From CALIKS01 sp964440295 (GTDB lineage Archaea > Thermoproteota > Nitrososphaeria_A > Caldarchaeales > Calditenuaceae), in assembly GCA_964440295.1 (NCBI GenBank), contig CAYTRT010000017.1:1-28521 (forward strand): a stretch of 28,521 bases of DNA. Direction: 5' to 3'. The notes beneath the pieces are model-generated. The model did no database searches. It saw only the letters and a list, made by a program, of their open reading frames with translations, and was not told where the DNA came from. This document shows positions 1 through 6,997 of the stretch, piece after piece. Numbering within the stretch: the stretch's first letter is position 1; the number at the start of each line of letters is the position of its first letter. The translations under genes were made by a program, and so were the position numbers.

Positions 1-50
1 TGTTTCTCGGTTATCAGCCGAGCGCTCCAGCCAGGCTGAGCTACGGGCCC
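1..50 (-). tRNA. tRNA-Ile (anticodon GAT), 5' portion, truncated by window edge
   Basis: Read on the minus strand from position 50, the sequence gives a 7-nt acceptor 5' strand (GGGCCCG), TA, a D-stem GCTC/GAGC with a loop containing GCCTGG, and an anticodon stem CTCGG/CCGAG around the loop CTGATAA. The anticodon is therefore GAT, isoleucine. The 7-nt anticodon loop is closed directly, so there is no intron at the canonical 37/38 site. The T-arm and acceptor 3' strand lie outside the window, so the acceptor pairing cannot be checked. Confidence 0.9.
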
Positions 51-76
51 ACGCCGAGCACTAATAATCACTCTCC

Positions 77-86
77 ATATTTAATC
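77..86 (-). promoter_or_regulatory. TATA-like box for tRNA-Ile
   Basis: On the minus strand this reads GATTAAATAT. Its centre is about 31 nt before the tRNA 5' end at 50, the usual distance for an archaeal TATA box plus a few nucleotides of leader. Confidence 0.55.
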
Positions 87-239
87 TTTTGCTTCCACCT
101 AAGGAGCAAGCACACAATACTTTGGAAATAGTCAGTAAAAAGGATGGAAGAGCCATCTATTCAACTCCAAGTCTGAGGAATGAGTGTTTTGAGGCCTCGG
201 GACGAAAATGTAGGACTGGTATCCCCGTTCGAAACCAAG

Positions 240-245
240 AAAAAA
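240..245 (-). terminator. oligo-U terminator after the prf1-mtq2 operon
   Basis: A run of six T on the minus strand lies about 57 nt past the methyltransferase stop codon. Archaeal RNA polymerase ends transcripts at oligo-T runs without needing a hairpin. The rest of the 51-302 spacer shows only the tRNA promoter and no supported gene. Confidence 0.4.
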
Positions 246-302
246 TTGAAGCTTTCTTTGTAATTGTTTTTGATTGTGTATTTTTGTTAATTCTTGCATC
301 GT

Positions 303-920
303 TTAAAGATGACAGTGTTCTTCATATTCATGATTAAGGCTGGAATTCTGAGCTGCACGGCGAATTCTTAGGCATGCTATCTCCTCGAAGAATATTCGCC
401 TAAAACTTACGACCTCAATCTCTAGCCCGTGAGTACGTATCGTTTCTAGCAGTCTTTTCTGGTCGCTGAGCGATGAGGAGATTAAATACAGTTGGCTCCC
501 CCTCTCTAGGAATGGCAGAGCCTGTTTAATTAGGTGCTCCGACACTTCGATGCCCGATGGTCCTCCATGAATGGCCGGGTCATAGAACTCATCGTCTAGT
601 GGCAGGTATGGCGGATTAGAAACTATTAGGTCTAATTTGGCTGATATATGAATTGGGCTAAGCCCGTCACCAATAATTATGTGGACATTGCTCATGACGC
701 ATCCAAGGTTTTCTCTCGCCAAGTATGCTGACTGGGCGTCCTTTTCAATCGCGACTACCTCTATTGATTTTTCTGCTAGTATCTTTGTGATATAGCCGGT
801 TCCACATCCAACTTCAGCAGAGCGTCCTACATTTTCTATCCTCATTAAAGAATCTTCAAGTAGCCATGTATCCTCAGCTGGGCCGTAGGGAACATTGCCA
901 GACATTCTTAAACTAGACAT
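303..920 (-). CDS. HemK2/Mtq2-type N5-glutamine methyltransferase (release factor)
   Basis: SAM-dependent Rossmann-fold methyltransferase of 205 residues. The SAM-binding loop EVGCGTG is at residues 36-42 and the NPPY catalytic motif, typical of N5-glutamine methyltransferases, is at 102-105. The short N-terminus with PYGPAEDTWLL matches the small archaeal/eukaryotic HemK2/Mtq2 class and not bacterial PrmC, which carries an extra helical domain. In eukaryotes and haloarchaea the family methylates the glutamine of the GGQ loop in the release factor, working with Trm112; no Trm112 is visible here. The gene lies 36 nt downstream of aRF1 on the same strand, so enzyme and expected substrate are probably co-transcribed. 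The first ATG is used; a second in-frame ATG five codons later (MSGNV) is also possible. The target is inferred from family and neighbour. Confidence 0.88.
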   Translation of the reverse strand: MSSLRMSGNVPYGPAEDTWLLEDSLMRIENVGRSAEVGCGTGYITKILAEKSIEVVAIEKDAQSAYLARENLGCVMSNVHIIIGDGLSPIHISAKLDLIVSNPPYLPLDDEFYDPAIHGGPSGIEVSEHLIKQALPFLERGSQLYLISSSLSDQKRLLETIRTHGLEIEVVSFRRIFFEEIACLRIRRAAQNSSLNHEYEEHCHL

Positions 921-956
921 GTCTAAGGAGTATTTTGGGTTTAGGGCGTCGATGTG

Positions 957-2207
957 TCAGAGGTTGTATTGATGCCCCTTAAGGACTCCGGCCAGCCCCA
1001 TGAAGGCTTTCTTAAACATCTCTCCAGACTCGTGAGCTGAAGACACGAGCTCTACCTTCGTACCAGCATCCTCGGCCTCTCTTATCAAAACATCAATCAA
1101 AAACTCTTCTGAAGCTTTAGTCAGAGAAAGCATGCCGCAGTTTGGGCACTTCTCAGCGAGGCGCTGGGGGAGCTTAGAGACAAGCTCATCGCTTGTTAAT
1201 GAAAGCTTCTCGCTGTATCCACACGAACTACATTTAACCTCGACCTCCCACTTGTCTAGGTCCTCGCTAATGACTAGGAGGGCAAGCTGCTTGTTCCTTA
1301 GCGCTTGTCTTACCTGTTTTTCGCCGTAGATGACTCCTCCAGCGTTGGATGCCATCCAGATAATCTTATCTATGAGTCGCCTCTCCTCTACAAGGCGTAG
1401 CTCTCTTAACTGTTCGGATGCCTTGTCTATCGCCTCTCTGACTCCCTCCTCTCCCGAATACGAAGTGTCGACCACGTATATCTTGTCTCGGAGAGTGTAG
1501 TGCAATAAGTCGCCCTTGCTGAAGATCTCCTTTGTAGGTCCCGGACCGGCTATTATTATCGCCTTTATTTCTGGGTACTTCAGGAACATCTCGTTTGCGT
1601 GGTCGGCCACTCTCTTATAATAGTCAGTCAGTGCTTGTTCTCTGAGTCTCTCGAATCGTCTGGCAGACTGGCCGCCCGCCCTATGCTTGCCCGGAACACC
1701 CGAAGTGTATGTCTGAATCTCTGTTATTGAGCGGCCCTTAAGAACGGCGACCGCGGCCTCCTCATTATCAACCACCAAGACGCCATACACATCTCTCTCC
1801 TTGACCAAGTCCTTAAGAGGCTCCAGATGAAACTTGCTATCACACCGATAAAGGAAAATATTAATAGGCATGGGCGGTATAATGTGATATACCTCTATTT
1901 TTTCTGTTCCCGGGCCATTTTGCGGTATTGCTCCACTGAAAACTATTATGCCATTCTCGCCGGCATCGCTGAAAAGTTTTAACCGCTGTATAGCGCTCTC
2001 AATCGCGTCCATGACGTTCTTCCTAGTCGACTTGGACTTGATGTTTGAGGCGGTTGCGTATTCCTGCCTGAGATAGGCTATAACTTCGTCGATTCGTCTA
2101 CCGGGAGGCACGTAGATACTAACTAGTTCGGTTCCTCGGCCCTCCTTTTTTTCCAACTCTTCTATCATGCGTTTAAATTTGTAAAGTGTTACAGAATCAT
2201 ACTTCAT
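957..2207 (-). CDS. prf1: peptide chain release factor aRF1
   Basis: Class I translation termination factor of 416 residues, the usual archaeal length. It recognises all three stop codons and triggers peptidyl-tRNA hydrolysis. The stop-codon-reading motifs NIKS (residues 55-58) and YxCxxxF (YRCDSKF, 120-126) are intact, and the hydrolytic GGQ loop is at 178-180. The C-terminal domain carries a CxxC pair at 326/329 and another at 354/357, the zinc-binding minidomain seen in archaeal aRF1. The start ATG has AGGTG about 12 nt upstream. It leads the operon with the Mtq2-type methyltransferase that presumably modifies Gln180. A TATA-like stretch on the minus strand near 2291-2299 could serve as promoter with a leader of about 60 nt. 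Confidence 0.97.
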   Translation of the reverse strand: MKYDSVTLYKFKRMIEELEKKEGRGTELVSIYVPPGRRIDEVIAYLRQEYATASNIKSKSTRKNVMDAIESAIQRLKLFSDAGENGIIVFSGAIPQNGPGTEKIEVYHIIPPMPINIFLYRCDSKFHLEPLKDLVKERDVYGVLVVDNEEAAVAVLKGRSITEIQTYTSGVPGKHRAGGQSARRFERLREQALTDYYKRVADHANEMFLKYPEIKAIIIAGPGPTKEIFSKGDLLHYTLRDKIYVVDTSYSGEEGVREAIDKASEQLRELRLVEERRLIDKIIWMASNAGGVIYGEKQVRQALRNKQLALLVISEDLDKWEVEVKCSSCGYSEKLSLTSDELVSKLPQRLAEKCPNCGMLSLTKASEEFLIDVLIREAEDAGTKVELVSSAHESGEMFKKAFMGLAGVLKGHQYNL

Positions 2208-2330
2208 GCTAAGTACACCTGGCGACTAGTGGTTAGGGATGTTTAGGAATTTCATTGTTAAGTCGCTGTATTGATTAAACGTCAGAACTGTTTAATAAGT
2301 CTGACTAGCCGTGAGGACGCTATTAATTAA

Positions 2331-2341
2331 GCTATAATATA
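2331..2341 (+). promoter_or_regulatory. TATA-like box for pyrH (leaderless start)
   Basis: The sequence GCTATAATATA is centred about 28 nt before the pyrH ATG at 2364, which predicts a leaderless transcript. There is no purine-rich ribosome site between box and ATG. Confidence 0.5.
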
Positions 2342-2363
2342 CTACGTTGCTGGATAATTATGT

Positions 2364-3044
2364 ATGTCCTTGGTGCTGAAGATAGGGGGGCATCTCTTCC
2401 ACAGGGATCAACTTGACCATAAATTCATTAGAAACGTCGCCGAGACCCTCAGGCAGACCCTACGACCTGAAGATAAATGGGTAGTAGTCGTGGGCGGCGG
2501 AGGGGGTGCAAGACGCTTCATAGATGCCGCGAGAAGCCTCGGCGCAGACGAGACTATATGCGACGAGATCGCGATACAGGTCACGAGAATACATGCGATG
2601 CTGTTTATCGAAGCCCTTAGAGATGTCGCTTATCCCTCAGTCCCTAAGAACACCTCTGAACTCAGAGAAGCATTGGTAAATTCTAATCTCGCCGTTGTCG
2701 GAGGCTTCTGGCCGGGACAATCAACCTTTGCGGTTGCATCTCTATGCGCCCAAGCAATTAGAGCACCTAGAATGATTGTCGCGACCGACGTCGCCGGTGT
2801 TTATGACTCCGATCCCAAAGTAAACCCGACGGCTAGGCTTATTCCTCGAATGACTTATTCAGAGCTCTGGAAACTGCTTGCTACAACATCTCACCGTGCG
2901 GGTGAATACCAATTAATAGACTCGGTTGGGCTTACCATGCTTGAGAGATCAAGGACGAAGTTGCTCTTCATAGATGGTAGAAATGTTGAGAACATTAGAC
3001 GCGCCATACTGTATAATGAAGCGGGAACAATAGTTGAGCCGTAG
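2364..3044 (+). CDS. pyrH: archaeal-type UMP kinase
   Basis: Amino-acid-kinase-fold enzyme that phosphorylates UMP to UDP in pyrimidine nucleotide synthesis. Its 226 residues fit the short archaeal PyrH class. Family features visible are the N-terminal LKIGG strand-loop, the glycine-rich VVGGGGGARRF segment, the GGFWPGQST motif typical of archaeal PyrH, the nucleotide loop VATDVAGVYDSDPK, and a C-terminal end in IVEP as in crenarchaeal homologues. The product UDP leads to UTP, the substrate of the CTP synthase encoded about 4 kb away. The start is the ATG giving MSLVLKIGG, supported by a TATA box at leaderless spacing. The gene after it starts 55 nt downstream and may have its own promoter. 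Confidence 0.93.
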   Translation: MSLVLKIGGHLFHRDQLDHKFIRNVAETLRQTLRPEDKWVVVVGGGGGARRFIDAARSLGADETICDEIAIQVTRIHAMLFIEALRDVAYPSVPKNTSELREALVNSNLAVVGGFWPGQSTFAVASLCAQAIRAPRMIVATDVAGVYDSDPKVNPTARLIPRMTYSELWKLLATTSHRAGEYQLIDSVGLTMLERSRTKLLFIDGRNVENIRRAILYNEAGTIVEP

Positions 3045-3099
3045 CAAGATCAGAGATATATTTCGGGATGACTAATCACTAGTCGTCAAAGATAGAGTC

Positions 3100-4110
3100 A
3101 TGAAGATCGCGATAGTGGGAGGCGGAGTTGCCGGCTCCTATCTGGCACAGCTCCTAAAAGACAATCACGGCGTAGTCGTCTATGAGCGGCAGGAAAGAGA
3201 TAAGTTCTTCCCAATATGTGCGTGGGGGACAAGCCTGAATGAGCTGCGTCAACTGGCGGGAAAAATAGGGCTAAACTTCGACGACTATGTGTACCACGTG
3301 GGAAAGCGGATGCTTGTTCAGGTCAAAGACGAGATGATCGAGATCAAGCTCAAGGGACTATGCACGTTCGATAAACTTAGGCTCATTAAAGACATGCACC
3401 GCGACATCAGGCTGTTCTATGGCTCAAGAATTATTAGTCCCCCAAATGATGGGAGCGACCTCATCATAGACGCTACGGGCTTTAACAGAACACTCCTTCC
3501 AAGAATAAGGAAAGACTACTATATTCCAACAGTTGAGTACAGGGTGAAGTATAGAGACCCTCCCTTCGATGATTTTTACATAAAGCCAATTGACAAACTA
3601 TCCGGGTATCTCTGGTATTTTCCGTTAGGTGATGGGATCTACCATGTCGGTGCAGGAGATTACTATAAGAACCATGAGAAATATCTAAACGAGTTTTTAC
3701 AGAAATACAAGGGCGAAATATTGATGAAGACAGGCAGGCCTGTAAGAATAACGCCCCCACACCTCTCAACGCCGATCCTTGACGAAAATATAGTCGGAGT
3801 TGGAGAAAGCATAGGAACCGTTTATCCAATTCTTGGCGAGGGAATCATACCAAGCATGCAATCGGCAGAAATACTAGCTAAGCATATCGAGAACAATAGT
3901 CTGGACAAGTATCCAGAAGACATTATGAATCATTTCGACATATTCTATAAACTGTTCGTTTTTATTCAGAAAAAATTTAGCGGAAAATTTAGGCTCATGC
4001 GCGACTTCGGGCTCCTAGTATCTCCAATAATCTACATGAAGAGGCGTGAAGAAAGATTCGGCTTAGAGGTTAGGCTTAGGGATTGGCTGAAAATAGTTAG
4101 GAGCTACTGA
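3100..4110 (+). CDS. geranylgeranyl-reductase-family FAD protein
   Basis: FAD-dependent oxidoreductase of 336 residues. The dinucleotide-binding GGGVAG lies at residues 7-12, a second FAD contact DATGF near 124-128, the substrate-side motif YLWYFP at 170-175 (the YxWxFP signature of geranylgeranyl reductases), and the FAD-closing GVGESIGT...PILGEGI at 233-249. Members saturate geranylgeranyl chains of archaeal ether lipids or of prenyl cofactors. The protein is shorter than typical lipid GGRs (about 390-450 residues) and lacks their CxxxxC region apart from isolated Cys, so the substrate is uncertain and could be a quinone or another polyprenoid. A TATA-like GATATATTT at 3053-3062 predicts a short leader. 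CarS, of the ether-lipid pathway, is elsewhere in the window but not adjacent. Confidence 0.8.
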   Translation: MKIAIVGGGVAGSYLAQLLKDNHGVVVYERQERDKFFPICAWGTSLNELRQLAGKIGLNFDDYVYHVGKRMLVQVKDEMIEIKLKGLCTFDKLRLIKDMHRDIRLFYGSRIISPPNDGSDLIIDATGFNRTLLPRIRKDYYIPTVEYRVKYRDPPFDDFYIKPIDKLSGYLWYFPLGDGIYHVGAGDYYKNHEKYLNEFLQKYKGEILMKTGRPVRITPPHLSTPILDENIVGVGESIGTVYPILGEGIIPSMQSAEILAKHIENNSLDKYPEDIMNHFDIFYKLFVFIQKKFSGKFRLMRDFGLLVSPIIYMKRREERFGLEVRLRDWLKIVRSY

Positions 4111-4148
4111 TTAGCAAATAGCTCGATAATATTTCTGGCATTGATGAA

Positions 4149-4157
4149 GTATTTATC
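4149..4157 (+). promoter_or_regulatory. TATA-like box for the first deoxyhypusine synthase gene
   Basis: GTATTTATC is centred 36 nt before the ATG at 4189, predicting a start near 4180 and a leader of about 10 nt. An ATG at 4179 is closed by an in-frame stop after five codons, so 4189 is the start. Confidence 0.4.
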
Positions 4158-4188
4158 GTTCAGAGTGGATAGTCAGTGATGAGCAGAG

Positions 4189-5115
4189 ATGAGTGAACCG
4201 GTAAGAGACATAAAAATAGACAAGGATACTGACCTGAACGCGATTTTTGAGATGATGCTCAGGTCTGGGGGGTTTATGTCCGTGAACCTCGCGATGGCTA
4301 AGGAGATATTAGTTGAGATGTTTAGGAGGAGTGATTGCCTTAAGATATTATCGTTTACTGGCAACTTAATGGCTACAGGCCTGCGGGGGATACTGACCGA
4401 CATGATTCGGCGCCGCCTCTTCAACATAGTCATCACTACTTGTGCCACACTTGATCACGACCTCGCTAGAAGTAGGGCAAACTATGAATGTGGAAGTTTC
4501 GACCTCGACGACTATGAACTCCGGCGAATGAACATCCACAGATTAGGCAATGTGCTAATAAAGAATTCTAGCTACGGAGAAGTAATAGAGAGAGAAATCA
4601 GAGAATTGATGGCAAAAATGTCTGATATTGACCACTTATCTACGCATGAATTCTGTTGGAGACTGGGAGAACACATCGGAAGTGAAGACTCATTCCTATA
4701 CTGGTGTTGGAGAGAGCAGGTTCCCGTAATTGTTCCAGGCATAGTCGACGGTGCGGTTGGATTCCATGTATGGCTTAACACGCAAACAAGGCGATTCTAC
4801 TTTGACTTGTTGCGTGACGAATCGCTATTAAGCGATGCTCTCTGGAAAGCAGAAACCGCTGGAGCGTTAATAGTTGGTGGAGGAATATCTAAGCATCACG
4901 CTTTGTGGTGGGGGCAGTTCAGCGGCGAAGGACTGGAATACGCGGTATACATCACTACGGCGACCGAATACGACGGAAGCTTAAGCGGTGCCAGACCGAG
5001 AGAGGCAATATCTTGGAGAAAATTGTCAGCGAGCTCGAAGCACGTATTCGTGAACTCTGACGCAACAATTGTTCTGCCTTTTCTATACTCAGCTATAGTT
5101 AAGACGCTTCCATGA
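4189..5115 (+). CDS. dys: deoxyhypusine synthase (canonical-type paralogue)
   Basis: NAD-dependent enzyme that transfers the aminobutyl group of spermidine to a lysine of aIF5A, the first step of hypusine formation. The C-terminal half has the family active site. The block GGGISKHH contains the base-like histidine (His236, equivalent to human His288). The stretch EYDGSLSGARPREAISW keeps the substrate-binding Asp and Glu. Lys278 sits where human Lys329 forms the enzyme-substrate imine, although the preceding residue is Arg (SWRK) where SWGK is usual. The N-terminal third is divergent and 308 residues is short for the family. It converges with a second DHS-like gene, 27 bp between stops. The aIF5A gene is not in the window. 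Of the two copies this one keeps more catalytic residues. Confidence 0.88.
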   Translation: MSEPVRDIKIDKDTDLNAIFEMMLRSGGFMSVNLAMAKEILVEMFRRSDCLKILSFTGNLMATGLRGILTDMIRRRLFNIVITTCATLDHDLARSRANYECGSFDLDDYELRRMNIHRLGNVLIKNSSYGEVIEREIRELMAKMSDIDHLSTHEFCWRLGEHIGSEDSFLYWCWREQVPVIVPGIVDGAVGFHVWLNTQTRRFYFDLLRDESLLSDALWKAETAGALIVGGGISKHHALWWGQFSGEGLEYAVYITTATEYDGSLSGARPREAISWRKLSASSKHVFVNSDATIVLPFLYSAIVKTLP

Positions 5116-5142
5116 TGCTTGTCTTTATTTGCTCTGCCGCTA

Positions 5143-6192
5143 CTAAGTTACTGAACTAAATACCCAGGAAAGGTCTGGTCCTTTCCTCGGCTGCTTGATG
5201 AGTTCGTGTAAGGAGTGGGCCAGTAGTGGCAGCGCTATCGTTGCGTCGCAGAAACACTGGGCATTCATTCCACCTTTCATCTCTTTGCCCCAGCTTTTTC
5301 CCTCTTCTAGTGTTGCGCCAGATAGTCCTCCCCAATGTGGACTATCTACAGTTATCTGAATTGCATACTTATGGGGTCTGGTTTTGGTGTAGTCGCCTGA
5401 CAGCAGTAAGTCGACAGATACGGCTGATAACTGTATAAAATCTTTGGGCACGCCTCCACCAATAAAAATGGCCGCGCTGTTCTTAGACCGCGATTTAATC
5501 TTGATGAGTAGCTCATAGTCTTTGAACTGGTCCACCAAGAGACTAAACTCTTTATCCCTGTATCGGTTGTGGATATACGCGACTCCGAATCCGCTATCGA
5601 CTATCGCTGGACAGAATATTGGGACCTTATGCCTGCTGGCTGAGGTTACTATTCCATCAACGCCCCTTTCTTCAAGCCACTTGCCTAATAGGTAGAGCAG
5701 TTCAGGCGAGGCGAGTGCCTTCCTATCACGAAGCGTTAGCATGAATTCTCCGAGCATTTTTTCCATCGATATGTAGTCCTGCTCCTTCACGTAGACATCG
5801 TAGAATCTGTAGATTCCCTTCTTTCTTAAGAGGTCGTCATCGACTAGTGGGCTTCCTCTCCAATATCTGTATCCCATAGCTTCTATCAAGTCTTCGGTGA
5901 TGTTCGCCCCTGTTGAGACCAGTACATCTATGTATCTGTTCTCTATGAGCCACTTAACTATTCGCCACTGCCCAGTTGTGCTTAAACTTCCGGCGTAGCC
6001 CATCATTATCACGGTGTCTTCATCCCTCAGGGCTCTGACCCATACGTCAAGTGCTTCACCGAGTTTTCTTCCCTGAAATCCAGTAAGACTCATAGCTGTT
6101 AATAGGTCAGATATCTTACGCTCCTTAACCTCAATAGACGTTAAAGGCCCTGCAACATACTCATCCAAATTATCAAGAATTTTCTCAGGCAT
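5143..6192 (-). CDS. deoxyhypusine-synthase-like protein (divergent paralogue)
   Basis: DHS-fold protein of 349 residues. The catalytic lysine region is canonical (SGATLEEGKSWGKE, Lys303), and the N-terminal half has the NAD-binding GYAGSLSTTGQW and STGANITED segments. The KHH motif is replaced by GGGVPKDF, removing the active-site histidine, and the EFDGS-type aspartate is replaced by PHWGG. These changes resemble a DHS-like subfamily found alongside true DHS in some archaea and in bacteria without aIF5A. A different acceptor, such as a free diamine giving homospermidine-like products, is possible, but this is inference. Start ATG at 6192 follows a TATA box by about 33 nt. It lies upstream of, and on the opposite strand from, its paralogue. 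Confidence 0.82.
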   Translation of the reverse strand: MPEKILDNLDEYVAGPLTSIEVKERKISDLLTAMSLTGFQGRKLGEALDVWVRALRDEDTVIMMGYAGSLSTTGQWRIVKWLIENRYIDVLVSTGANITEDLIEAMGYRYWRGSPLVDDDLLRKKGIYRFYDVYVKEQDYISMEKMLGEFMLTLRDRKALASPELLYLLGKWLEERGVDGIVTSASRHKVPIFCPAIVDSGFGVAYIHNRYRDKEFSLLVDQFKDYELLIKIKSRSKNSAAIFIGGGVPKDFIQLSAVSVDLLLSGDYTKTRPHKYAIQITVDSPHWGGLSGATLEEGKSWGKEMKGGMNAQCFCDATIALPLLAHSLHELIKQPRKGPDLSWVFSSVT

Positions 6193-6220
6193 GACTTCGT
6201 CTTTCTAAAAGAACTTATTA

Positions 6221-6230
6221 CTTTATATAG
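6221..6230 (-). promoter_or_regulatory. TATA box for the divergent DHS-like gene
   Basis: Minus-strand CTATATAAAG is a near-consensus TATA box, centred 33 nt before the ATG at 6192, which gives a leader of only about 6 nt. Confidence 0.55.
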
Positions 6231-6255
6231 CTTGACCTAAGCGATGCAGCTGCGT

Positions 6256-6996
6256 CTACTCGACGAGGCTCGTCCTCTTCATCATGTATCTCTCATAGTT
6301 ATTGTTTATGATTTGTGAAACTTCATCGACTGAAATTTTTTTAATTTCAGAGATTATTTTAAGCGTCTGTAAAATCATTGTTGAGTCAAGCCTTAGAGAC
6401 CTGTAGACATATGGGCCGTCACTCTCAGTCAAAAGTATTTCTTCGCTTGTTTTCTCGATTATTTTTCTCTGCTTTGCCTGAATGGTGGCCGTGGGATTTA
6501 TGCTGATAAAGTATCCATGGTCCTTGATCTCTTTTAATAAATGCTCGGGTCCGGTATACCAGTGAAAGAGCACCGACGGAGCTTCGCTCTTCACGACGCA
6601 GGCTAATGCCTCGCTCCAAGCAGAGTAAGAATGTACATTTAGGGGTAGATTTCGCTCTGCCGCAATTCTACAAAATTCCTCAAATATTTTTAGTTGAAGA
6701 TCCTTCGGAGCTTTAGAAAATCTGAAGTCTAAACCCACTTCGCCCAATCCAGCCACTTCTTTTGTGCTATTCAGTAAATTTTTAAGTAGTATGAGTTCTT
6801 CCATAATCGAGTTATTTGTATTCCATGGGTGAAGACCAACGAAAGGAACAATATTCCTTATCTTCCTTGATAACAGGAATGTCTTCACCGATGAATTGTA
6901 GTCCTCTGAGACGGCAATTATCGTTATTTTTTCATAATTTGCATATTCTTCTTTACGGTAGGCATGGAAGTGGCAGTGGGCGTCTATTAGCCTCAT
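6256..6996 (-). CDS. TatD-family metal-dependent hydrolase
   Basis: TIM-barrel hydrolase of 246 residues. The metal-binding DAHCHFH is at the N-terminus (Asp5, His7, His9). It is followed by GEVGLDF with the metal-bridging Glu, a histidine in LNVHSYS, a histidine in LFHWYTG, and an aspartate in LLTESDGPY. TatD proteins are 3'-5' exonucleases or D-aminoacyl-type hydrolases; the exact substrate is not predictable. Despite the name the family is not part of the Tat translocase that also occurs in this window. The ATG lies 1 nt after the pyrG stop, so translation is probably coupled to CTP synthase. Confidence 0.88.
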   Translation of the reverse strand: MRLIDAHCHFHAYRKEEYANYEKITIIAVSEDYNSSVKTFLLSRKIRNIVPFVGLHPWNTNNSIMEELILLKNLLNSTKEVAGLGEVGLDFRFSKAPKDLQLKIFEEFCRIAAERNLPLNVHSYSAWSEALACVVKSEAPSVLFHWYTGPEHLLKEIKDHGYFISINPTATIQAKQRKIIEKTSEEILLTESDGPYVYRSLRLDSTMILQTLKIISEIKKISVDEVSQIINNNYERYMMKRTSLVE

Positions 6997-6997
6997 T

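Noticed and set aside
217..240. GTTCGAAAC, resembling a tRNA T-loop
   Set aside because: The flanking bases cannot form a T-stem on either strand and no other tRNA part is near.
89..337. An 82-codon plus-strand reading frame in the spacer after tRNA-Ile
   Set aside because: It overlaps the tRNA promoter region and the 3' end of the methyltransferase gene. It has no ribosome site and its composition is not protein-like.
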